Shown here in pieces: positions 1-7,456 of a stretch of DNA of 15,421 bases. The translations under genes and the position numbers were made by a program. The DNA comes from Terriglobia bacterium (GTDB lineage Bacteria; Acidobacteriota; Terriglobia; UBA7540): assembly GCA_030040515.1 (NCBI GenBank), contig JASHTO010000596.1, positions 1-15,421 on the forward strand, read 5' to 3'. A model generated the notes under the pieces. The model worked only from the letters and a program-made list of their open reading frames with translations, did no database searches and was not told the origin of the DNA. Within the stretch, counting starts at the first letter, position 1. Every line of letters begins with the position of its first letter.

Positions 1-3000
1 TCGCTCGGAACCGGCCAGACGTTCCCGGGATGCCTTGGGGTTTCCGGCAATGGCTGGCTGGTGGGCAATCCGGTGAACACCTGTGTAGGCTCCTATACCT
101 TCAACGTGAATGTGACGGATTCGCAGGGCAATCAGTTCACGGCGACGATGAGCCTGAACGTTGACCTCGCCGAATCCACGGTTTGCGAATCCGGGAATGA
201 ATCCATCCTGCAGGGACAATACGCCTTCAGCGAAATCGGATTCCATAATACGGGGTTCTTCGCCCGCGTTGGGGCGTTTGTGGCCGATGGCGCCGGTAAC
301 ATCGTCAGTGGAGAGTTTGACCGCAACGGCGTACTCGGCTCCTCCACCACTGGCCCCGAGACTCTTACCACCGGGGGCACCTACAGCGTGGGGCAGGACA
401 ACCGCGGGTACATCACGTTCAAGGCTACGGGCGGAGGAAGTTTCACCTGGCGTTTTGTTCTGAGTTCGATTTCGGGCGCTCCCGCCACGGCCGCGCGGGG
501 CCGAATGATTGAATTTGATACCCCCAACGGCAATGCTTTTATTGCTTCCGGCCAACTTTTCCAGCAGACGACCTCCACCACGGCCACGGCAACAAGTTTC
601 AGCACCCTGAGCGGAAACTACGTCCACCTGACGACCGGTTGGGATACCACAGGCAATGGCGGCAGGATCGCTTGCGCCGGCGTGAAGACCGACACCCCAA
701 CCACAGGCGGCGCAGGGACGATTGCGGCCGGCGAGCAGTATTGCAACGACGAAGGTGTGGCTCCAGGCAGTCCCGTTACCGGCCTCACCGGCTCCTACAC
801 CGGGGTCGATCAGTACGGCCGCTTTACGGAGTCCGTTGGCACCACAGACCTGACCGGTTATCTGACCTCCACGGCCGCTACAGGAACGGTCGAGATCACC
901 AACAGCATCAACAGCTCGGACGCGGCAGTCCTTGCCGGTCAAACCTTCCAGCAGCAGAGCCCAGGCACTTACGGCCAGGGCTCATTAAGTGGCACTGGCG
1001 TTTACTATGTCAATGGCACGAGCAATCCCACCAGCGGGACGATAGAATTTGCCCTGGTCAACTCCAATGGCTCGGGAACGCTGAGCATTAACGCCGATTA
1101 TAAAAATGCCGGCGGCACCTTGGTGAACAATGGCACCACGGGAAGCTGCACCTATACCTTCGAGGGGAATGGAAATGGAGGAGCTTCTTCAGGGTGTGGC
1201 GGAATGTTCTACCTGTATGCTCCCAACACCGCGGTGGTGGTGAACAGTGACGCCGGAAGCTCGGCCGGATACCTTTTGCCCCAAACCGTTCCGGGCGGCG
1301 GATTCACCCCCGCCTCAATCGCCGGGGCCTTTGTGGGCGCCACGTCGGAGGTAGTCAGTCAAAGTGCACAAACTGGGGACATGTTCGTCACTCTCGTTGC
1401 CGGTTCGGGAAATTCCTTTACCGGCGAATCAATCGGCGACGATACGGCCACCTCCTATCAAGACACCGACGTTGCAGGTTCGATCTCCGGGGTCTATATC
1501 AACACCAATGGAACACTTGCGCAGGACCAGGATACGGAGGTGGGCGGCTTGGCCGTGGATCCTACCCATTTCCTGTTCAGCGATAACACGAATTGCTCCG
1601 GCTCGCCGACCTGCTTCCCGACGATCGATCTCTATGGACCTTCCGTGGCCGATAATGTAGCCGTCGCCATTACGTCCCCGTCCAGCCCGCAAACTGTGCA
1701 GGCAGGTTCGACGTTGGGGCTGACGCTCGCGGTAACCGGCACCAACAACACCGGCGTCACTTGGACCATCAACGGCATCACCGCTCCCATCGGCATCGCC
1801 ACGGATTACGGGACAATTACCGGGAGTTACTCCTCGTTCACATACACCCCGCCCAACCGCCTGTCCCAGCCTGGGACCTTTACGATCACCGCCACGAGCA
1901 ACGCGGATGTGTCCCAATCGGCATCCATTACGGTCACGATCACCGCGCCCGCGGCTGCGTCGACGTTGACCATCACGACCACGTCGCTGCCGGATGGTGA
2001 GTTGGACGTCCCGTATTTCCAGAACGTGCAAACCGCCGGCGGTACCGCGCCCTTCCACTGGAGCATCTCCAGCGGTTCGCTTCCACTCGGCGTGTTCGGC
2101 GAAGCCTCGTACAACGGGATGGATATCGTTGCCGGAACCCCCGTGTCGGAGGGCAGCTACACCTTTACGCTCAAGGTGACGGATTCCTCGACGCCGGCGC
2201 AGAGCACCTCTCAGGCCTTCACGGTCCTGATCAACCCGGCGCCGCTGTCCATCGTCACCACGTCGCTTCCCTACGGGACGGTTGGAAATTTGTACGAGCA
2301 GTTAGTTGCGGCAACGGGTGGCACTCCGCCGTATACCTACAGTATTGCCTCCGGCTCTCTGCCCACTTGGGCAACGCTCAATCCCGCCTCGGGTGTGATC
2401 AGTGGCACTCCAACGACCAATGGAACGACCATCTTTTCAGTGAAGGTGACGGATTCTACTTTACCCACGCACATGACCTACGCACAGTCCCTGAGCCTTA
2501 CCGTTACCACGCCGGAGGCGCAGGTGTGCCAGGATTCGGGGAATGAGGCCATCCTCAGCGGCCAGTACGCTTTCAGCCTGACCGGGTTTAACTCCCTGGG
2601 CTACCAGGGGGTAATCGGATCCTTCACCGCCGACGGCAGCGGACACATCACCGCCGGCGAAATTGACACCAACGGCATTCTGGGGTCGGGGAATTACGCC
2701 ATTACCACTGCCAGCAGCTCGTACTCGGTGGGTTCGGACAACCTCGGTTGCGCCACTCTGGTGACAAGTTTCGGCACGTACAACGTCCGCATGTCGCTCG
2801 GCACCTTTGCTTCGAGCGTTGCCACGGCGGGCCGCCTGGTGGAGTGGGATGCGCCCGGATCGAGCACCTATTTCTCCGCCACCGGCGTGCTGAAGCAACA
2901 GACCGCAGCTGACTTCAGCGGCGGCCTGCCCACCGGCAGCAGCTATGCGTTCGCACTGAGCGGGTATGAATCCGTGCCTGCGGCGGTTGCCGGCACTTTT

Positions 3001-3942
3001 AATGTCAACGGCAGCGGCACACTTAACGACCTGGAACAGGACGAGAACGTCGACGGAACTGTGAACGGCGGGAACGGTCCCTCAAATCCCTACACGGGCT
3101 ATACAGGAACGTATTCGACCTTCGATTCCAATGGCCGGGCAACCTATAGCTTGCAAAATGGCGAAACCAGTGAAGGCAGCGGAACGGTTTATATGGTTTC
3201 GACCTCAGATTTGCTGGATCTGGCGGCGAACAGATACCTCGGGGGCGAGTTGGCCGAGCAGACCGTCCCCAACGGCGGCTTCAGCGCGAGTTCCGTCAGC
3301 GGCAACATGGTGCTCTCTCAAACGTCGCTGAACAGTGGATCGCAGGGGGAAGTGACCCTCGGCCTGCTGGGTGGCGATGGGGTCAGTTCGCTGTCGGTAA
3401 CAGGCTATCAAGATTCCGGCGGGACGTGGCAAACTCCCCAATCCTTCAGTTGTACCTATGCAGTGAGCGCGAATGGCCGCATGACGCTCAGCGGGAGCGC
3501 AGCAAATTGCACTGGCGCGCCTATCTTCTATTTGACCTCCACCAACACTGCCTTCGAGCTGGGAACCGACTCAAGCATGGGATTCGGCAACGTGGAACCG
3601 CAGACGGGCGGGCCCTTCAGCTTTTCCTCAATTGCCGGGTCGTATTACTTCGGAGACTTACTGGTGATAAACAATAACGTGACGGTAGGCAACACCATTG
3701 GCGTGGGGGTTGTGGCCCTGAACAGCTTGGGTAGTGCCAGCGGTTACTCCGACTATTCAGGCCAGGGTCAGCAAGATGAGGATTCGCCTATCTCCGGCGC
3801 CCTCGCGGCAGTGAATTCCAACGGGACCATCAACTTTGCAATGGTTGGCACTGTTGATGGCATCGTCATCTCCGATACCAAATTTATTCTTGTCGACAAT
3901 GAAACGGGAACTTATCCGATTTTGTTTATTCTCAAGCAGTAG
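1..3942 (+). CDS. Giant secreted beta-repeat / Ig-like protein, 5' end outside window
   Basis: The frame is open from base 1 to TAG at 3940-3942, giving 1313 visible residues with the N-terminus missing; the GTG at 61 is only an internal Val. The fragment begins with the end of an Ig-like domain (SYTFNVNVTDSQG). A first four-unit module follows (about 181-1656), then a Big-like Ig domain (about 1663-1950), two putative-Ig (He_PIG) domains (about 1963-2235 and 2245-2515; both carry TTSLP and GTP...FSVKVTDS-like endings), and a second four-unit module (about 2524-3939). The modules are homologous: both open with VC-x(2,3)-SGNE-x-IL-x-GQYAF, and both contain an SCTY...C pair (Cys codons 1147/1195 and 3451/3508). 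Composition is rich in Gly, Ser, Thr and Asn and poor in Lys, as in exported acidobacterial repeat proteins. The role is probably structural or adhesive at the cell surface. No enzyme motif, LPxTG or C-terminal membrane segment is seen, so the anchoring mode is unknown. Confidence 0.85.
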   Translation, partial: SLGTGQTFPGCLGVSGNGWLVGNPVNTCVGSYTFNVNVTDSQGNQFTATMSLNVDLAESTVCESGNESILQGQYAFSEIGFHNTGFFARVGAFVADGAGNIVSGEFDRNGVLGSSTTGPETLTTGGTYSVGQDNRGYITFKATGGGSFTWRFVLSSISGAPATAARGRMIEFDTPNGNAFIASGQLFQQTTSTTATATSFSTLSGNYVHLTTGWDTTGNGGRIACAGVKTDTPTTGGAGTIAAGEQYCNDEGVAPGSPVTGLTGSYTGVDQYGRFTESVGTTDLTGYLTSTAATGTVEITNSINSSDAAVLAGQTFQQQSPGTYGQGSLSGTGVYYVNGTSNPTSGTIEFALVNSNGSGTLSINADYKNAGGTLVNNGTTGSCTYTFEGNGNGGASSGCGGMFYLYAPNTAVVVNSDAGSSAGYLLPQTVPGGGFTPASIAGAFVGATSEVVSQSAQTGDMFVTLVAGSGNSFTGESIGDDTATSYQDTDVAGSISGVYINTNGTLAQDQDTEVGGLAVDPTHFLFSDNTNCSGSPTCFPTIDLYGPSVADNVAVAITSPSSPQTVQAGSTLGLTLAVTGTNNTGVTWTINGITAPIGIATDYGTITGSYSSFTYTPPNRLSQPGTFTITATSNADVSQSASITVTITAPAAASTLTITTTSLPDGELDVPYFQNVQTAGGTAPFHWSISSGSLPLGVFGEASYNGMDIVAGTPVSEGSYTFTLKVTDSSTPAQSTSQAFTVLINPAPLSIVTTSLPYGTVGNLYEQLVAATGGTPPYTYSIASGSLPTWATLNPASGVISGTPTTNGTTIFSVKVTDSTLPTHMTYAQSLSLTVTTPEAQVCQDSGNEAILSGQYAFSLTGFNSLGYQGVIGSFTADGSGHITAGEIDTNGILGSGNYAITTASSSYSVGSDNLGCATLVTSFGTYNVRMSLGTFASSVATAGRLVEWDAPGSSTYFSATGVLKQQTAADFSGGLPTGSSYAFALSGYESVPAAVAGTFNVNGSGTLNDLEQDENVDGTVNGGNGPSNPYTGYTGTYSTFDSNGRATYSLQNGETSEGSGTVYMVSTSDLLDLAANRYLGGELAEQTVPNGGFSASSVSGNMVLSQTSLNSGSQGEVTLGLLGGDGVSSLSVTGYQDSGGTWQTPQSFSCTYAVSANGRMTLSGSAANCTGAPIFYLTSTNTAFELGTDSSMGFGNVEPQTGGPFSFSSIAGSYYFGDLLVINNNVTVGNTIGVGVVALNSLGSASGYSDYSGQGQQDEDSPISGALAAVNSNGTINFAMVGTVDGIVISDTKFILVDNETGTYPILFILKQ

Positions 3943-3961
3943 GGCTCGATGCGGATTCTAC

Positions 3962-4069
3962 GTAATGGGTCAGTTTCAGATCTCGGAGTAGAGGCACCCC
4001 TTGCGGGTGCCCTGGCTTTAAGGGCAGGGACGAGCCCTGCCCCTACGGAATTTCAAACTGACCCACTAC
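3962..4069. repeat. Palindromic MITE-like element, copy 1
   Basis: The ends form an inverted repeat: TGGGTCAGTTT at 3966-3976 is matched perfectly by AAACTGACCCA at 4055-4065. The match extends outward to GTA/TAC at 3962 and 4069 with one mismatch. Inside are two hairpins with 5-nt loops: GGCACCC/GGGTGCC (3993-3999 and 4005-4011, loop CTTGC) and GGGCAGGG/CCCTGCCC (4022-4029 and 4035-4042, loop ACGAG). Bases 4021-4067 are identical to 5821-5867 in copy 2. There is no coding capacity. The element lies between the 3' end of the giant protein gene and the 3' end of ubiD, so it could also act as an RNA hairpin on either transcript. No U-tract follows either hairpin, so it is not a classic terminator. 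Confidence 0.8.
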
Positions 4070-4096
4070 CCGGGAATGCAAATCCCTGTTGAGGTT

Positions 4097-4132
4097 CACG
4101 GAGAAGTATTTCGTTTCTCTGTGCGCTCTGTG
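4097..4132. repeat. Small inverted plus direct repeat
   Basis: CACGGAGAA (4097-4105) can pair with TTCTCTGTG (4115-4123) with one G-T pair. CTCTGTG is then repeated directly at 4117-4123 and 4126-4132. It lies in the 251-bp spacer between the two convergent genes. It resembles short dispersed intergenic repeats, but with one copy here the family assignment is only an impression. Confidence 0.35.
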
Positions 4133-4193
4133 GTGAGGCGTTCTTCGGACCTTAAAGCCCAAAGGACATCCGATAAATTGGCAGCCTCAAAAG

Positions 4194-5660
4194 CTACAGC
4201 TTCAGACTCGCCCACATCGCCTCCACCTTCTTCTTCACTTCCGGGTCCATGAGGATTTCATCCGGCCAGGGGCGGGTGAAGCCTTCGGTGGGCCATTTGC
4301 GCGTGGTGTCGATTCCCATCTTCGAACCAAAGTTCGGCAGGCGCGAGGCGTGCTCGAGCTGATCCACAGGCCCGAGGGTGAACTGAATGTCGCGCTCGGG
4401 ATCGATGTGGTTCAGCGCCTTCCAGGCGACTTCCCCGAGGTCGTGGACGTTCACGTCATGGTCCACCACCACCAGGCATTTGGTGAACATCGCTCCGGGC
4501 AAGCCCCAGATGGCGTTCATCACCTTGCGAGCGTGGCCGGGGTAGCTCTTGCGAATGGCCACGATCATCAAGTTGTGGAACACACCCTCGGCGGGCATGT
4601 GCATGTCCACGACCTCGGGAAGCTGCTTGCGCATGAGGGGCATGAAGAGGCGCTCAACGGCGTATCCCATCCAGTAATCTTCCATGGGCGGACGACCCAC
4701 GATGGTCGAAACGTAGATCGGCTCGCGCCGCCGCGTGATACAGGTGATATGGAATGCCGGAAACTTGTCCTCGAGCGAATAAAATCCGGTGTGGTCGCCA
4801 AAGGGGCCTTCCGTGCGGATGTCGTCAAGGTCGACGTAACCTTCGAACACAATCTCGGCGTTGGCAGGAACTTCCAGGTCTACGGTCTCGCATTTCACCA
4901 GCTCGACGGGCTGCTGGCGAAGGAAGCCGGCAAACAGAAACTCATCCAAACCTTCCGGCAAGGGCAGAACGCCGGAGAGCATGGTGACCGGGTCAGCCCC
5001 CAGCGCCACGGCCACATCCATGCGGCGGCCCTTCCCCTGGCGCTCGAGCCAGCGGAAATGCTCGGCTCCGCCTTTGTGAACCTGCCAGTGCATCGCCGTG
5101 GTTCGCTCGTCGTAAACCTGCATGCGATAGCAGCCAACATTGCGCCGGCCATCGCGCGGATTTCGGGTAATCACCATCGGAAAGGTGATGAATCGCCCGC
5201 CATCTTGCGGCCAGCACTTCATAATGGGCAAACGGGCAAGCGAGAGGTTTTCGCGCTCGATGACTTCCTTCACCGGCCCGCCCCGCACGGTTTTAGGAAA
5301 GACCGCGCTCAAGTCGGAGAGCATGGGCAGCAGCTTAACCTTGTCGAGAAATCCCTCCGGCGGCTTCATGTCGAGCAGGTCTTCCATGCGCCTCGTCACT
5401 TCATCGAACGAGCCGACGTCGAGCGCCAACTCCAGCCGTCGTTTGCTGCCCAGCGCGTTGATGAGCAAAGGCACGGCGTAACTCACGCCGTCGTGCTGGG
5501 AGTGGGGCTTCTCAAATAACAGCGCCGGCCCGCCGGCCTTCGAAATGCGGTCGGTGATTTCGGTAATTTCCAAATCAACGTCCACTGGAGCCGCAATGCG
5601 CTTCAGCTCGCCTTCGCGCTCCAGGCGCGCTATAAACTCCCTTAAATCTTGGTAGGACAC
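4194..5660 (-). CDS. ubiD: UbiD-family prenylated-FMN-dependent decarboxylase
   Basis: The 488-residue length fits the classical UbiD family (about 490-500). The family uses prenylated FMN and a divalent metal for non-oxidative decarboxylation of aromatic or unsaturated acids such as 4-hydroxy-3-polyprenylbenzoate. Hallmarks are RRNVGCYRMQ (172-181, expected metal-ligand Asn174 and cofactor-contact Arg179), MHWQVHKGG (190-198), PEGLDEFLFAG with Glu240, and EGPFGDHTGFY (284-294) carrying the acidic pair Glu284/Asp289. These assignments are by correspondence with known UbiD/Fdc proteins. The start is GTG at 5658-5660, with AAGAGG 7 nt upstream. The gene stands alone: no ubiX-type prenyltransferase or quinone gene is adjacent. 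Acidobacteria generally use menaquinone, so the physiological substrate (menaquinone precursor or another aromatic acid) is unresolved. Palindromic elements flank both sides. Confidence 0.9.
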   Translation of the reverse strand: MSYQDLREFIARLEREGELKRIAAPVDVDLEITEITDRISKAGGPALLFEKPHSQHDGVSYAVPLLINALGSKRRLELALDVGSFDEVTRRMEDLLDMKPPEGFLDKVKLLPMLSDLSAVFPKTVRGGPVKEVIERENLSLARLPIMKCWPQDGGRFITFPMVITRNPRDGRRNVGCYRMQVYDERTTAMHWQVHKGGAEHFRWLERQGKGRRMDVAVALGADPVTMLSGVLPLPEGLDEFLFAGFLRQQPVELVKCETVDLEVPANAEIVFEGYVDLDDIRTEGPFGDHTGFYSLEDKFPAFHITCITRRREPIYVSTIVGRPPMEDYWMGYAVERLFMPLMRKQLPEVVDMHMPAEGVFHNLMIVAIRKSYPGHARKVMNAIWGLPGAMFTKCLVVVDHDVNVHDLGEVAWKALNHIDPERDIQFTLGPVDQLEHASRLPNFGSKMGIDTTRKWPTEGFTRPWPDEILMDPEVKKKVEAMWASLKL

Positions 5661-5667
5661 GTTGGAT

Positions 5668-5673
5668 CCTCTT
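5668..5673 (-). promoter_or_regulatory. Ribosome binding site of ubiD
   Basis: Read on the minus strand, this is AAGAGG, 7 nt before the GTG codon at 5658-5660. It supports GTG as the real start; no ATG lies nearby in frame. Confidence 0.6.
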
Positions 5674-5697
5674 TTCGTTACTCGTCGCCGGCCACAA

Positions 5698-5732
5698 GTT
5701 TAAAGGTTAAAAGATAAAGGGTAAAGGGTGAG
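5698..5732. repeat. Purine-rich direct repeat, left copy
   Basis: TTAAAAGATAAAGG (5707-5720) followed by GTAAAGGG recurs at 5887-5900 plus 5909-5916. The two copies lie on either side of palindromic element copy 2. This A/G-rich tract is in the divergent spacer between ubiD and the broken VWFA-related gene. Confidence 0.55.
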
Positions 5733-5747
5733 ATGAGTTCGGGCGTC

Positions 5748-5870
5748 GGCAGTGGGTCATTTTGAAATTTCTGCGTAGGGGCACCCCGTGTGGGTGCCCT
5801 GCCCCATGTCGCTGGGCTGGAGGGCAGGGACGAGCCCTGCCCCTACGGAATTTCAAACTGACCCACTGCC
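5748..5870. repeat. Palindromic MITE-like element, copy 2
   Basis: Perfect 12-bp terminal inverted repeats, GGCAGTGGGTCA (5748-5759) and TGACCCACTGCC (5859-5870), continue inward as an imperfect match (GAAATTTC against GGAATTTC). Internal hairpins are GGGCACCC/GGGTGCCC (5779-5786 and 5792-5799, loop CGTGT) and GGGCAGGG/CCCTGCCC (5822-5829 and 5835-5842, loop ACGAG). It is in the same orientation as copy 1, and 5821-5867 equals 4021-4067. Its position is upstream of ubiD and between divergent genes. No transposase is present; mobility, if any, would have to be supplied in trans. Confidence 0.85.
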
Positions 5871-5884
5871 AAACGGTTTCAAAA

Positions 5885-5920
5885 GTTTAAAAGATAAAGG
5901 ATAAAAGGGTAAAGGGCGGG
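5885..5920. repeat. Purine-rich direct repeat, right copy
   Basis: The partner of the tract at 5698-5732; the 14-bp identical core is at 5887-5900, exactly 180 bp from the left core. It is followed by pyrimidine-rich sequence (about 5928-5960), giving a strongly strand-biased leader ahead of the VWFA-related gene. Confidence 0.5.
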
Positions 5921-5988
5921 GTTTCAGCTTTGACCTTTGCCCTTTCATTCCTGACCTTTTACGATGCAAGCGATTCGGACGGAATGCT

Positions 5989-7173
5989 GTGAATAACCCC
6001 TTTTCCCGCGACTCCCGGAAATTGCAGCGTCATGCGGGGCTGGCATTGGCCGTCCTGATGGCGTGCGCCACTATTATTACCGTCCTGATGAAAGGGGTGC
6101 AAACCGCTCCTCAGGAAGTCGCCGCGCGCGACGTTGCACCCGCCTTTAAGCTCCAGGTAGAGCGCAACCTGGTTACGGTTCGCGTCGTGGTGCGTAACGG
6201 GAAAAGGGAAGCGGTCGATAACCTCCGCCAGGAAGATTTTCAACTTTTTGATCGCGGCAAGAAACAGACCATCGAGACCTTCTCGGTTGAAAAGCCCGCT
6301 CTGAATGTCGCGGAGACCCCCCGATGCCTCTACATCACAGCCGGCAGCGGAGGCCACAGGGAAAACCCCGCCGGCTTTCACTCCCCCGCGCCGATACGTT
6401 GCGCTCTATTTCGATGACGTTAACACCGGCATATCCGGCCTGTCCCACACGCGCGACGCCGCGGACCGTTTTCTGAAGACTTCTTGCCATGCGGGAGACC
6501 ACGTGGGAGTGTTCGCGGCCTCCGGGCAAACGCCCCTGGACTTTACCGATGATCTTGCCCGAGTGCACCAAGCCCTGCTGGACATTCGCCCGCATCCGCT
6601 CATCGCCGCGGACGAAATGTGCGGCGCGATCGCGCCCTACGAGGCCTACCTTATCTCCCAGTTCACAGGTTTTCACGGACAAATCAATGACGTGATATTA
6701 CTGGTCCAGGCTGAAAAGATGCTCTGCTGTGGTGGCCCTCCTTACTGCTCACCACCCCCAGTGGAAGCAATCCGCATGGAGGCGATGCGGGTTCAGGCCG
6801 AAACCGAAAAGAGGGCCGTGATTACTTTGCAGGGAATTGAAGCGCTTGTTTGCCGCATGACCATGCTTTCCGGCCAACGCTCGTTGGTCTTCATTTCTGA
6901 TGGATTTCTCACCGTCCCCTTTTGCAGGGCGGCAATCCGCAGTTGGGAATTCTGTTCGACACCGTCAACTGGAAGAACAACCAGAAGGTGTTTTCCCCCA
7001 ACACGATTATGATTACGGAATATGCGCGACCGGGCAATCCGCTGGTCCCTGTGATCTTCAAGATGCCGATCGACAAGCTGCCTGTGGGCGACTACGCGGT
7101 GCGAATCTGGGCGCGCAATTCTGCCCAGAATGTTTCACCCGTACAGAGCGGCAATTTTTCCATCGAGCAATGA
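5989..7173 (+). pseudogene. Broken acidobacterial VWFA-related protein
   Basis: The pieces lie in three stretches and two frames. The N-terminal part starts at GTG 5989 (residues about 15-36 form a signal-anchor helix) and carries the typical opening of the family: FKLQVERNLVTVRVVVR, then EDFQLFDRGKKQTIETFS. At a run of six C (6317-6322) the frame shifts. Reading continues +1 as PRRYVALYFDDVNTG (from about 6383) to SLVFISDGFL (about 6868-6909), which is a von Willebrand A-like fold start. Near 6910-6922 it shifts back, and a C-terminal Ig-like tail (VGDYAVRIWARNSAQNVSP) ends at TGA 7171-7173. One C too many explains the first break. At the second, the later strands and helices expected of the VWA fold are absent, so a larger internal deletion is likely, not just one base. 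Loss of function is inferred; assembly error could explain the first break. Confidence 0.7.
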
Positions 7174-7354
7174 GGGGATTGAAAACCGCCTGCGCGGGGG
7201 GGAAAGAGAGGCGCGGCGGTTTGCCCATCGGTGCTTGTGGAGAGACAACCTCCACCCCTTTCGCTTGACTTTGGCCTTTGCGCGGCGGAAACTAGGCTTT
7301 AATTCTGGTAATACCACTTACTGAATCTTGCAAAATATAGTGACAACCGCTGTC

Positions 7355-7406
7355 GTAGCGGCGGTCTACAATCGCCGGATTTTCGACGCTCATAGAGCGC
7401 CGCTAC
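7355..7406. repeat. Inverted repeat just upstream of mutY
   Basis: GTAGCGGCGGTCTA (7355-7368) is matched by TAGAGCGCCGCTAC (7393-7406) with one mismatch in 14, around a 24-nt centre. It differs in sequence from the TGGGTCA-ended elements. An upstream in-frame extension of mutY (TTG 7328) would translate straight through it, which argues that the extension is not coding. Confidence 0.65.
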
Positions 7407-7456
7407 AGAGAATTGCAGAGCGGTCAGGAGCCCAACCCCAACACCTTGCAAAGAAG

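Noticed and set aside
1429..2058. 209-codon minus-strand frame inside the giant protein gene
   Set aside because: Arg/Gly-rich reverse of a Ser/Thr/Gly-rich repeat gene; no start signal.
3993..4042. Hairpins after the giant protein gene as a rho-independent terminator
   Set aside because: Neither stem is followed by a T-tract, and the same hairpins recur upstream of ubiD where no gene ends, so they belong to a repeat.
4350..5519. 389-codon open frame on the plus strand across ubiD
   Set aside because: It is antisense to a gene with clear UbiD motifs, and its composition (His- and Gln-rich) is what the reverse of GC-rich coding DNA gives. No ribosome binding site or recognisable domain.
7265..7298. 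TTGACT...TAGGCT as a mutY promoter
   Set aside because: The spacer would be 22 nt, and at 17-18 nt there is no acceptable -10 element.
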